A stretch of 64,000 nucleotides of DNA. Origin: Paracoccus fistulariae. GTDB lineage: Bacteria; Pseudomonadota; Alphaproteobacteria; Rhodobacterales; Rhodobacteraceae. The DNA is taken from the NCBI RefSeq assembly GCF_028553785.1, contig NZ_CP067136.1, positions 3,284,501 to 3,348,500 on the forward strand, written 5' to 3'. Shown piece by piece: positions 54,162 to 63,147 of this stretch. The notes beneath the pieces were generated by a model. It did no database searches, was not told where the DNA came from, and was given only the letters and a program-made list of their open reading frames with translations. Position 1 is the stretch's first letter. Each line of letters opens with the position of its first letter. The translations under genes and the position numbers were made by a program.

Positions 54162-55262
54162 ATGAGCGAAGTGCAAACGCCCTTTTACCTGATCGACAAG
54201 GCCAGTCTGCGCCGCAATATGGAAAAGGTCGCCTATCTGCGCGAACGCTCGGGCGCCAAGGCGCTGCTGGCGCTGAAATGCTTCGCGACCTGGTCGGTAT
54301 TTGATTTCATGCGCGACTATATGGACGGGACGACCTCGTCCTCATTGTTCGAACTGCGCCTGGGGCATGAGGAATTCGGCAAGGAAACCCATGCCTATTC
54401 CGTCGCCTGGGCCGATCACGAGATCGACGAAGCGATTTCCTATGCCGACAAGATCATCTTCAACAGCCTGTCGCAGCTTGACCGTTTCGGCGACAAGGCC
54501 AGCGGCATCAATATCGGGCTGCGGCTGAACCCGCGCTTTTCGACCAGCGGCTTCGATCTGGCGGATCCGGCGCGCCCGTTCTCTCGGCTGGGGGAATGGG
54601 ACATCTCGCGTCTGGAGGCGGCGATGGACCGCATCAGCGGCGTGATGATCCATTACAATTGCGAAAACGGCGATTTCGACCTGTTCGATCACCAGTTGAC
54701 GCGGATCGAGACCGAATTCGGCGATATCCTGCAGCGGCTGGACTGGGTCAGCCTGGGCGGTGGCATCCATTTCACCGGCGAGGGCTATCCGCTGGACCGG
54801 CTGGCCGACCGGTTGAAGGCATTTCAGGACCGTTTCGGGGTGCAGGCCTATCTGGAACCGGGCGAGGCCAGCATTACCCAGACCACCTCGCTTGAGGTGT
54901 CGGTCCTTGATATCATCAATAACGGCAAGGATGTCGCCATCGTCGACAGCAGCATCGAGGCGCATATGCTGGATCTGCTGATCTATCGCGAAACCGCCAA
55001 GTTGCCGCAGGATGGCGCGCATGAGTACCAGATCGCCGGCAAGACCTGTCTGGCGGGCGATATTTTTGGCGAAGGGCGCTTTGCCCGGCCCTTGCAGATC
55101 GGTGACCGGATCAGCATTGCGGATGCCGCCGGTTACACAATGGTCAAGAAGAACTGGTTCAATGGCGTCGCGATGCCGTCCATCGCAATTCGGGAAGAAG
55201 ATGGAACGATCCGTTCCGTTCGCGAATTCTCTTACGACGATTACAAAAGCAGCCTGTCCTAA
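54162..55262 (+). CDS. nspC: carboxynorspermidine/carboxyspermidine decarboxylase
   Basis: A 366-residue PLP-dependent fold-type III decarboxylase. The PLP lysine is K39 in AKALLALKCFATWSVF; YNCENGDFDLF, SLGGGIHFTGEGYPLD (the glycine loop binding PLP phosphate) and EPGEASITQTTSL follow, and CLAGDIFGEG carries the intersubunit catalytic Cys/Asp. It makes spermidine or norspermidine from the carboxy intermediate. The gene is 42 bp upstream of the carboxy(nor)spermidine dehydrogenase gene, completing the pathway; ATG 54162 gives the usual length. Confidence 0.93.
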   Translation: MSEVQTPFYLIDKASLRRNMEKVAYLRERSGAKALLALKCFATWSVFDFMRDYMDGTTSSSLFELRLGHEEFGKETHAYSVAWADHEIDEAISYADKIIFNSLSQLDRFGDKASGINIGLRLNPRFSTSGFDLADPARPFSRLGEWDISRLEAAMDRISGVMIHYNCENGDFDLFDHQLTRIETEFGDILQRLDWVSLGGGIHFTGEGYPLDRLADRLKAFQDRFGVQAYLEPGEASITQTTSLEVSVLDIINNGKDVAIVDSSIEAHMLDLLIYRETAKLPQDGAHEYQIAGKTCLAGDIFGEGRFARPLQIGDRISIADAAGYTMVKKNWFNGVAMPSIAIREEDGTIRSVREFSYDDYKSSLS

Positions 55263-55304
55263 GGCATCCAACCTTCGCCCCTGACAAAGATAAAGGAGTG
55301 GGAA

Positions 55305-56534
55305 TTGGCCAAGAAGAACGTCCTCATCATCGGCGCGGGTGGCGTCGCGCAAGTTGTCGCACATAAGGTCGCGCAACAGGCCGCCGAATTCGGCGATCTG
55401 CATATTGCGAACCGAACCAAGTCCAAGGCCGATGCGATCGTGACATCGCTGCGGGACAAGGGCCACAAGATGCCCTTTGCCAGCCATGCGCTGGACGCGA
55501 TGGATTCGGCAGCCGTGGCGGCGCTGATCGAAAAGCTGGACGTGAAGATCGTCATCAATGTGGGCACCGCCTTTATCAACATGACGGTGCTGGAAGGCTG
55601 TATCCGTGCGGGCGCCGCCTATATCGATACCGCGATCCACGAAGATCCGGCCAAGATCTGCGAAACGCCGCCCTGGTACGCCAATTACGAATGGAAGCGG
55701 CGCGACGATGTTGCCAAGGCGGGCATCACCGCCATTCTGGGCGCGGGCTTCGATCCGGGCGTCGTCAACGCCTATGCCCGTTTTGCCGAGGATGAGTATT
55801 TCGACAAGATCGACAGCATCGATATCGTCGATATCAATGCCGGATCGCACGGGCGCTATTTCGCGACAAATTTCGACCCCGAGATCAATTTCCGCGAATT
55901 CACCGGCACCGTCTATGCCTGGCAGGGCGGCAAATGGACCGAGAACAAGATGTTCGAGATCGGCCGCGAGTGGGATCTGCCCGTGGTCGGCAAGCAGAAG
56001 GCCTATCTTTCGGGCCATGACGAGGTGCACAGCCTGTCGGCCCGCTACAAGGATTCGGATGTCCGCTTCTGGATGGGCTTTGGCGATCACTACATCAATG
56101 TCTTCACGGTGCTGCAGAATTTGGGCCTGTTGTCGGAACAGCCGGTCAAGACCGCCGAGGGGCAAGAGGTCGTGCCGCTGAAAGTGGTCAAGGCCGTGCT
56201 GCCCGACCCGGCCAGTCTTGCGCCCAACTATACCGGCAAGACCTGCATCGGCGATCTGGTCAAGGGCAGGGGCCCGGATGGCAAAGAGGGCGAGGTCTTC
56301 ATCTATAACGTCGCCGATCACAAGGATGCCTTCAACGAGGTCGGCAGCCAGGGCATCAGCTATACTGCGGGCGTGCCGCCGGTCGCAGCCGCGGTCCTGA
56401 TCGCGCGCGGCATCTGGGATGTGAAGAAAATGGCCAATGTCGAGGATCTGCCTGCGCGCCCCTTCCTTGAGCTTCTGGGAGAGATGGGCCTGCCCACGCG
56501 GGTCATCGACGCCACCGGCGATCATCCGATCTGA
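55305..56534 (+). CDS. carboxynorspermidine/carboxyspermidine dehydrogenase (saccharopine dehydrogenase family)
   Basis: A 409-residue NADPH-dependent enzyme that condenses aspartate semialdehyde with a diamine (putrescine or diaminopropane). The nucleotide motif is VLIIGAGGVAQVVAHKVAQQ (about 6-25); AAYIDTAIHEDPAKICETPP and AILGAGFDPGVVNAYARFAE are saccharopine-dehydrogenase-like blocks. The start is TTG at 55305 with AAAGGAG upstream; there is no nearby ATG that keeps the nucleotide-binding strand. With nspC it gives a route to spermidine independent of decarboxylated SAM. Confidence 0.92.
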   Translation: MAKKNVLIIGAGGVAQVVAHKVAQQAAEFGDLHIANRTKSKADAIVTSLRDKGHKMPFASHALDAMDSAAVAALIEKLDVKIVINVGTAFINMTVLEGCIRAGAAYIDTAIHEDPAKICETPPWYANYEWKRRDDVAKAGITAILGAGFDPGVVNAYARFAEDEYFDKIDSIDIVDINAGSHGRYFATNFDPEINFREFTGTVYAWQGGKWTENKMFEIGREWDLPVVGKQKAYLSGHDEVHSLSARYKDSDVRFWMGFGDHYINVFTVLQNLGLLSEQPVKTAEGQEVVPLKVVKAVLPDPASLAPNYTGKTCIGDLVKGRGPDGKEGEVFIYNVADHKDAFNEVGSQGISYTAGVPPVAAAVLIARGIWDVKKMANVEDLPARPFLELLGEMGLPTRVIDATGDHPI

Positions 56535-56558
56535 CCTGCTGAACATCGCTGAAACGAA

Positions 56559-56586
56559 AAAGGGGCGGCCAGAGGGCCGCCCCTTT
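56559..56586. terminator. bidirectional intrinsic terminator
   Basis: A 12-bp perfect stem (AAAGGGGCGGCC and complement) with an AGAG loop, flanked by A and T runs. It ends both the polyamine pair (stop 56534) and the leftward glycerol transporter operon (stop 56606). Confidence 0.9.
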
Positions 56587-56605
56587 CAATGCATGGTCTG
56601 GAACA

Positions 56606-58324
56606 TCATTCCTGCCAGCTTTTCACCAGCTCGTCATAGCTGATGGTTTCCGGCTGCGGCTTTTCGTTTTCCAAGGGCAGTTGCGGCGCGATGGTGCCGT
56701 TTTCGGTGGCGAAATTGTTCCACCAGGCCAGATCATGCTCTTCGGCCATTTTCGGGCCGATATCGCCCTGAATGCCCGCACGCTCCAGACGCTCCATCAC
56801 CTTTTCCTGCTCGGCGCAGAGGCTGTCCATCGCCTCTTGCGCGGTCTTGGCGCCCGAGCTGGCATCGCCGATGGCCTGCCACCACAGCTGCGCCAGCTTC
56901 GGATAGTCGGGCACATTGGTGCCGGTGGGCGACCAGTTCAGCCGGGCGGGGCTGCGATAGAATTCGATCAGCCCGCCCAGTTTCGGCGCACGCTCGGTAA
57001 AGCTGTCATCCTGGATCGTGGACTCCCGAATGAAGGTCAGGCCGACATGGGATTTCTTCACATCGACCGTTTTCGAAGTCACGAATTGCGCATAAAGCCA
57101 GGCGGCCTTGGCGCGGTCATCCGGCGTGGATTTCAGCAAGGTCCAGGAGCCGGCATCCTGATAGCCCAGCTTCATGCCTTCCTGCCAATAGGCGCCGTGC
57201 GGCGAGGGGGCCATGCGCCATTTCGGCGTGCCATCCTCGTTCACGACGGGCAAGCCGTCCTTGACCATGTCGGCGGTGAAGGCGGTGTACCAGAACATCT
57301 GCTGGGCGATCTCGCCCTGCGCCGGGACCGGGCCGCTTTCGCTGAAGGTCATGCCCTGCGCAGCGGGCGGTGCATAGGCCTCCATCCAGTCCAGATATTT
57401 CTGGATTGCATAGACCGAGGCCGGGCCGTTGGTATCGCCGCCACGCGCCACGCAGCTGCCCACGGGCCGGTCGTTTTCATCGACGCGGATGCCCCATTCA
57501 TCGACCGGCTTGCCGTTCGGGATCCCCTTGTCGCCATTCCCGGCCATGGACAGCCAGGCATCGGTGAAGCGCCAGCCAAGGCTGGGATCCTTCTTGCCGT
57601 AATCCATATGGCCATAGACCGTCTTGCCGTCGATCTCGCGGCCGGTAAAGAATTCGGCAATGTCCTGATAGGCCGACCAGTTGACCGGCACGCCCAGATC
57701 ATAGCCGTATTTTTCCTTGAAGGCGGCCTGGATCTCGGGGTCGTTGAACCAGTCATAGCGGAACCAGTAAAGGTTCGCGAATTGCTGGTCGGGCAGTTGG
57801 TAAAGATTGCCATCGGGCGCGGTGGTGAAGCTGATGCCGATGAAATCGTCCAGATCCAGATCGGGATTGGTGACATCGGCCCCGGCACCCGCCATCCAGT
57901 CGGTCAGATTGCGCGCCTGCTGATAGCGCCAATGTGTGCCGATCAGGTCGCTGTCATTGACATAGGCGTCATAGACATTCTCGCCCGACTGCATCTGCGT
58001 TTGCAGCTTTTCGACCACATCGCCTTCGCCGATCAGGTCATGGGTCAGCTTGATGCCGGTGATGGCCGAAAAGGCCGGGGCCAGCACCTTGGATTCATAT
58101 TCATGCGTGGTGATGGTTTCCGACACGACATTGATTTCCATCCCGGCAAAGGGCTGGGCCGCGTCGATGAACCATTGCATCTCGGCCTCTTGCGCGGCGC
58201 GGTCGAGGGTCGAGAGTTCGCCGATTTCCTCATCGAGGAATTTCTTTGCCGCATCCATATCGGCCTGCGCGGCGGTCGCCATCAGCGCAAGCGCCATGGC
58301 GGTCGTCGTCAAGTGAAGCTTCAT
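56606..58324 (-). CDS. glpV: glycerol ABC transporter substrate-binding protein GlpV
   Basis: A 572-residue periplasmic binding protein, far larger than typical 400-residue sugar-binding proteins. A signal peptide covers residues 1-21 (MKLHLTTTAMALALMATAAQA). Family blocks include VVSETITTHEYESKVLAPAF, GDVVEKLQTQMQSGENVYDA and NVPDYPKLAQLWWQAIGDA. The size, and its position as last gene of an S-T-P-Q-U-V operon with a DUF2160 partner, match the glycerol-binding protein characterised in Rhizobium leguminosarum. Substrate is assigned by this synteny, not by a residue-level test. Confidence 0.9.
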   Translation of the reverse strand: MKLHLTTTAMALALMATAAQADMDAAKKFLDEEIGELSTLDRAAQEAEMQWFIDAAQPFAGMEINVVSETITTHEYESKVLAPAFSAITGIKLTHDLIGEGDVVEKLQTQMQSGENVYDAYVNDSDLIGTHWRYQQARNLTDWMAGAGADVTNPDLDLDDFIGISFTTAPDGNLYQLPDQQFANLYWFRYDWFNDPEIQAAFKEKYGYDLGVPVNWSAYQDIAEFFTGREIDGKTVYGHMDYGKKDPSLGWRFTDAWLSMAGNGDKGIPNGKPVDEWGIRVDENDRPVGSCVARGGDTNGPASVYAIQKYLDWMEAYAPPAAQGMTFSESGPVPAQGEIAQQMFWYTAFTADMVKDGLPVVNEDGTPKWRMAPSPHGAYWQEGMKLGYQDAGSWTLLKSTPDDRAKAAWLYAQFVTSKTVDVKKSHVGLTFIRESTIQDDSFTERAPKLGGLIEFYRSPARLNWSPTGTNVPDYPKLAQLWWQAIGDASSGAKTAQEAMDSLCAEQEKVMERLERAGIQGDIGPKMAEEHDLAWWNNFATENGTIAPQLPLENEKPQPETISYDELVKSWQE

Positions 58325-58361
58325 GTCTTCCTCCCAGTTTGCCGGTGTGGTCCGGCGGTTG

Positions 58362-58760
58362 TTACACCCAGCGGAAGACCGCTGCGGCGTAGATCAGCGC
58401 GACGGCCAGCCCGCCCCAGACCGGCATGCCCATCACCCCAAGCCAGATCAGGCAGATGAAGGCCGAGCCGAGCAGGCTGATGAAGAGCCGGTCGCCGCGC
58501 GTGGTCATGATCCCCAGCACGCCCTTGCGCGGCGTTTCGGGAAAGCGGATGGCGAGCCAGGTGAACAGGATCAGAAGGCCCGCGATGATGGTGAAGAACA
58601 GCGCCGTCGGAAAGGTCCAGGCCATCCAGCCGCCGGGATTGAGGCTGCCGGTCCAGTCCCTGACGCCATCCCGCGCGGGAACCCGGGTGGTGAGCCAGAA
58701 GATGAAGCCGAGCCAGAGAAGGCCGAGAACTGCGAAGCCGGTATTGACGGATCTATGCAT
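58362..58760 (-). CDS. glpU: DUF2160 small membrane protein, GlpU position
   Basis: A 132-residue membrane protein with about four helices (VNTGFAVLGLLWLGFIFWL, TALFFTIIAGLLILFTWLAI, LFISLLGSAFICLIWLGVM and a final segment). It belongs to DUF2160 and sits between the second permease and the binding protein, the position of glpU in rhizobial glycerol operons. Its role in transport is not known. It is separated from glpQ by 96 bp that contain a repeat hairpin. Confidence 0.88.
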   Translation of the reverse strand: MHRSVNTGFAVLGLLWLGFIFWLTTRVPARDGVRDWTGSLNPGGWMAWTFPTALFFTIIAGLLILFTWLAIRFPETPRKGVLGIMTTRGDRLFISLLGSAFICLIWLGVMGMPVWGGLAVALIYAAAVFRWV

Positions 58761-58791
58761 GGGCGTGTCCCGTGACTGCGTCCCGCGATGG

Positions 58792-58830
58792 CCGGGGGCG
58801 CTGCCCCCGGACCCCCGGGATATTTGTGCA
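58792..58830. repeat. REP-like palindromic intergenic repeat within the glp operon
   Basis: CCGGGGGCGCTGCCCCCGG (58792-58810) is an 8-bp inverted repeat with a 3-base loop, followed by ACCCCCGGGATATTTGTGC. From memory this hairpin plus ACCCCCGGGATATTT tail recurs in intergenic regions of many Rhodobacterales genomes. It occurs once in this window, between glpQ and glpU. It may adjust downstream translation or mRNA stability. Confidence 0.65.
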
Positions 58831-58856
58831 AAGAAGAAAGGCGCTTTTTGTGGTCA

Positions 58857-59677
58857 TCACACACGTCCCAGGGCAAAGCCCTTGGCGATGTAGTTGCGCA
58901 CGAACCAGATCACGAGCGCGCCCGGGATAATGGTCAGGATGCCCGCCGCCGCCAGCACGCCCCAGTCGAGGCCCGAGGCGCTGACCGTGCGGGTCATGGT
59001 GGCGGCGATGGGCTTGGCATTGACCGAGGTGAGGGTGCGCGAGAGGAGCAGTTCGACCCAGGAGAACATGAAGCAGAAGAAGGCGGCGACGCCGATTCCG
59101 CTGGCGATGAGCGGCATGAAGATCTTCACGAAGAAGCGCGGGAAGGAATAGCCGTCGATATAGGCGGTTTCGTCGATCTCTCGCGGGACGCCGGACATGA
59201 AGCCTTCGAGGATCCAGACCGCCAGCGGCACGTTGAAGAGGCAATGGGCCAGGGCCACGGCAAGGTGGGTGTCGAAGAGCCCGATCGAGGAATAGAGCTG
59301 GAAGAAGGGCAGGGCAAAGACCGCTGCCGGGGCCATGCGGTTGGTGAGCAGCCAGAAGAACAGGTGTTTGTCGCCCAGAAAGCGGTAGCGTGAAAAGGCA
59401 TAGGCGGCGGGCAGGGCGACGGTGATCGAGATTGCGGTATTCATCACCACATAGATCAGGCTGTTCACATAGCCCATATACCAGCTGGGATCGGTCAGGA
59501 TCGTGCGGTAATTCTCCAGCGTCGGGTTGCGGGGCCAGAGGCTGAAGGCGCCGAGGATCTCGGTATTGGTTTTCAGCGACATGGTCAGCAGCCAGTAGAT
59601 CGGCAGCATCAGGAACAGCAGGTACAGCGCCATGACGATGGCGGATCCGCGGCCTTTGGATTCGGCGACTGCAGCCA

Positions 59678-59678
<1 letters not shown>
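58857..59678 (-). CDS. glpQ: glycerol ABC transporter permease GlpQ
   Basis: A 273-residue inner-membrane permease with six helices (MalG type). The EAA loop is ILEGFMSGVPREIDETAYID (about 152-171), which contacts the ATPases. Helices start with VMALYLLFLMLPIYWLLTMS. It pairs with GlpP. Its ATG overlaps the glpP stop (TAATG). Confidence 0.93.
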
Positions 59679-60543
<865 letters not shown>

Positions 60544-60544
<1 letters not shown>

Positions 60545-61635
60545 CAGGCGGCCCTTTCGGAAGCAGAGGGGTCCACGCGCCAGTCATCGACATAGACATG
60601 CAGATGCGCCGGATCGGGAATGACGCGATTTGCGTCGGCGGGAAGGGGCTGGTCTTCGGGCACGACGACATTCACCTCTGTCTGGCCGACATGGCCGCGG
60701 ACGATGCGGTGATGGCCGACATCCTCGATCCGCGCGATGGTGAAGGGCAGGCCCTCATCGCCCGAGCCGAGGCGCAGGAATTCCGGGCGAATGCCGATCT
60801 GGGTCTTGCCGCGCTGCGGGGCGTAGCGGTGGGGCAGGGCGATCTGCGCGCCTTCGACCCGCGCAGTGCTGCCATCCAGTTCGGCATCGATGACATTCAT
60901 ACCTGGCGAGCCGATGAAATAGCCGACAAAGGTATGCTCCGGCGCATCGAACAGCGCCTGCGGCGTGCCCGCCTGCACCACGCGGCCGTCATACATCACC
61001 ACGACCTGATCGGCGAAGGTCAGGGCCTCGGTCTGGTCATGGGTGACATAGATCATCGTGTGGCCGAACTGGCGGTGCAGATCCTTGAGCTGGGTCCGAA
61101 GTTCCCATTTCATATGCGGGTCGATGACGGTCAGCGGTTCGTCGAACAGGATCGCGTTGACATCCTGACGCACCATGCCCCGGCCCAGGCTGATCTTCTG
61201 CTTGGCATCGGCGGTCAGGCCCTGGGCGCGGCGGTCCAGCGCCTCGGTCATGCCGATCATCCGGGCCACTTCGGTGACGCGGTTCAGGACCTCGGCCTCG
61301 GCCATGCCGCGATTGCGCAGCGGAAAGGCCAGATTGTCGCGCACCGACATGGTGTCGTATACCACAGGGAACTGGAACACCTGCGCGATATTGCGCGCGG
61401 CCGTGGGCAGGCCGGTCACGTCCTCATTGCCAAAGAGGATGCGCCCCTGCGACGGCACCAGCAGCCCCGAGATGATGTTCAGCAGCGTCGATTTTCCGCA
61501 GCCCGACGAGCCCAGAAGCGCATAGGCGCCGCCATCCTGCCAGGTCATGTTCATCGGCTTCAGCGCCCAGTCGGCTTCCTGCGTCGGGTTGGGCAGATAG
61601 GAATGCGCCAGGTTTTCCAAGGTGATTTGGGTCAT
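60544..61635 (-). CDS. glpT: glycerol ABC transporter ATP-binding protein GlpT (degenerate signature)
   Basis: A 363-residue ATPase of the MalK/UgpC type. Walker A is LLGSSGCGKSTLLN (about 41-54), the Q-loop region is QVFQFPVVYDTMSV, Walker B is AILFDEPLTVIDPH, and the H-loop is IYVTHDQTEAL. The usual LSGGQ signature is replaced by LTADAK (140-145) before QKISLGRGM, which weakens one composite ATP site. A TOBE-type regulatory domain fills the C-terminal 130 residues. It lies 23 bp after glpS; the two ATPases probably form a heterodimer. Confidence 0.93.
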
Positions 61636-61658
61636 ATGTCTTGTCCCTCGGGCATGGC

Positions 61659-62729
61659 TCAGGCCGCCGCGGCATAGGGCGCGGGCCGGGCCAGCGCACC
61701 ATCGGGGGTGAACAGGTAGATATGAGCGGGATCGACCCAGACGGTCAGATCCTGACCGGGCCGAAGCTGATGGACGCCGTCGACCAGCCCGACCCAACGG
61801 TCGGCGCCGTGATGGAGGTGCAGGAAGGTGCGGGCGCCGGTGATTTCGGTGGTGTCCAGTCGCGCGCGCAGGGCGACGGCACCGGCGCGTTCCTGCGGCG
61901 ACAGATGGGCGGCGCGGAAGCCCGCCATGTAATCGCCATCGGGCAGGTTGCCGATCTCCCATGACGCATCGTCCAGCGTGGCGCGGCCATTGCGGACCTG
62001 CACGGATTTGAAATTCATCGGCGGATCGCTGAACACCCGCGCGGTGGTGGCGTCCTGTGGCGCGCGATAGACCTGCGGCGTGGGGCCGAATTGCGTCACG
62101 CGGCCTTCCCACAGCGTCGCGGTATTACCGCCCAGCAGCAATGCCTCTTCGGGTTCGGTGGTGGCATAGACGAAGATCGCGCCGGATTCTTCGAAAATGC
62201 GCGGAATTTCGGCGCGCAATTCCTCGCGCAGCTTGTAGTCCAGATTGGCCAGAGGTTCGTCCAGCAGGACCAGTCCGGCACCCTTGACCAATGCCCGCGC
62301 CAGGGCGCAGCGCTGTTGTTGCCCGCCCGAAAGCTCCAGCGGTTTGCGCTGCAGCATCGGCGACAGGCGCATCATTTCGGCCGTTTCACGCACGCGGCGG
62401 TCGATCTCGGCCCGGTCAACGCCCATCAGCCGCAGGGGCGAGGCGATATTGTCGTACACGCTCATCGAGGGGTAGTTGATGAACTGCTGATAGACCATCG
62501 CGACCTTGCGGTCCTGCACCCGCTGGTCGGTCACATCCTGACCGTTCCAGAACACCCGGCCCTGCGTCGGCCGGTCCAGCCCCGCCATCAGCCGCATGAT
62601 GGTGGTCTTGCCCGCCAGCGTCGGTCCCAGAAGCACGTTCATGCTGCCGGCCTGCAGCGTCAGATCGGTCGGATGGATATGCACCCGGCCGCCCACGGAT
62701 TTCGATATGCCGCGCAGGTCAAGCGTCAT
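61659..62729 (-). CDS. glpS: glycerol ABC transporter ATP-binding protein GlpS
   Basis: A 356-residue ATPase, first gene of the operon. Walker A is LLGPTLAGKTTIMRLMAG (GPTLAGKTT at 35-43, unusual for the family), the Q-loop is AMVYQQFINYPSM, the signature ELSGGQQQRCALARALV is canonical, and Walker B is LVLLDEPLANLDY. The H-loop is atypical: YATTEPEEAL, with Glu in place of the His seen in GlpT (YVTHDQTEAL). GlpS thus supplies an intact signature but an altered Walker A and switch, the reverse of GlpT. ATG 62729 starts the conserved TLDLRGISKSVG; the longer frame to 62867 does not. Confidence 0.92.
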   Translation of the reverse strand: MTLDLRGISKSVGGRVHIHPTDLTLQAGSMNVLLGPTLAGKTTIMRLMAGLDRPTQGRVFWNGQDVTDQRVQDRKVAMVYQQFINYPSMSVYDNIASPLRLMGVDRAEIDRRVRETAEMMRLSPMLQRKPLELSGGQQQRCALARALVKGAGLVLLDEPLANLDYKLREELRAEIPRIFEESGAIFVYATTEPEEALLLGGNTATLWEGRVTQFGPTPQVYRAPQDATTARVFSDPPMNFKSVQVRNGRATLDDASWEIGNLPDGDYMAGFRAAHLSPQERAGAVALRARLDTTEITGARTFLHLHHGADRWVGLVDGVHQLRPGQDLTVWVDPAHIYLFTPDGALARPAPYAAAA

Positions 62730-62905
62730 GCAGCGGTTTCCATCTTCGTCATCGGGTTCTCCCTGATCGCGCCCGGTGATGCGCGATGCTGCCCTGCTGG
62801 CCCGCGAGAACATCGGCAATTTTCGGCATATTTTCCCCTCAAGCAGCGCCATCCGATCATGTCGCACGGCGATCTGTCAATGAGAACTTTTCGCGAATGC
62901 GCGAT

Positions 62906-62915
62906 TATATTCGTA
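62906..62915 (+). promoter_or_regulatory. GlpR-like half site
   Basis: TATATTCGTA differs by one base from the E. coli GlpR half-site consensus WATKYTCGWW. It lies 177 bp upstream of glpS, near the paired sites at 62958-62988. Confidence 0.4.
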
Positions 62916-62957
62916 ATACGGTAAAACGCGCATCCAGATGACGCAAAGTTACTTTTG

Positions 62958-62988
62958 CGAAAATTCGGGTGATCGGCATGAATTTTCG
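62958..62988. promoter_or_regulatory. candidate GlpR operator (paired inverted half sites)
   Basis: CGAAAATTC and GAATTTTCG form a perfect 9-bp inverted repeat separated by 13 bases. The right arm extends to AATTTTCGTT, an exact match to the GlpR consensus WATKYTCGWW; the left arm on the opposite strand reads AATTTTCGCA, one mismatch. A DeoR-family repressor site is likely, consistent with control of the glycerol operon. Confidence 0.55.
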
Positions 62989-63147
62989 TTCAGTGCAGGC
63001 CGCTGGGCTCTTCACGTATCGCCGATGGTGCCGATCCCTACCGGCAATTCACATTCATTAACGCTTTCGCCTTGCCGCCACGTTATGTCTGCGCGATAGG
63101 TGGGTGTTAGGGCAAACAGTAACGATTCGACCTCGTCAGGAGTATTT

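Larger units (their letters stand above)
62730..63147. promoter_or_regulatory. 418-bp divergent regulatory region (glpS / alpha-glucosidase)
   Basis: No coding sequence is visible here. It carries the promoters for the leftward glp operon and the rightward alpha-glucosidase gene, plus a cluster of GlpR-like half sites between 62880 and 62990. AT content is locally higher than in the rest of the window. Confidence 0.6.

Noticed and set aside
54342-56546. 734-codon open frame antisense to the two polyamine genes
   Set aside because: It crosses two well-identified genes and their gap, and its composition is that of a reverse-strand shadow.
56681-58459. 592-codon open frame antisense to glpV
   Set aside because: Shadow of glpV; no motif and no plausible start signal.
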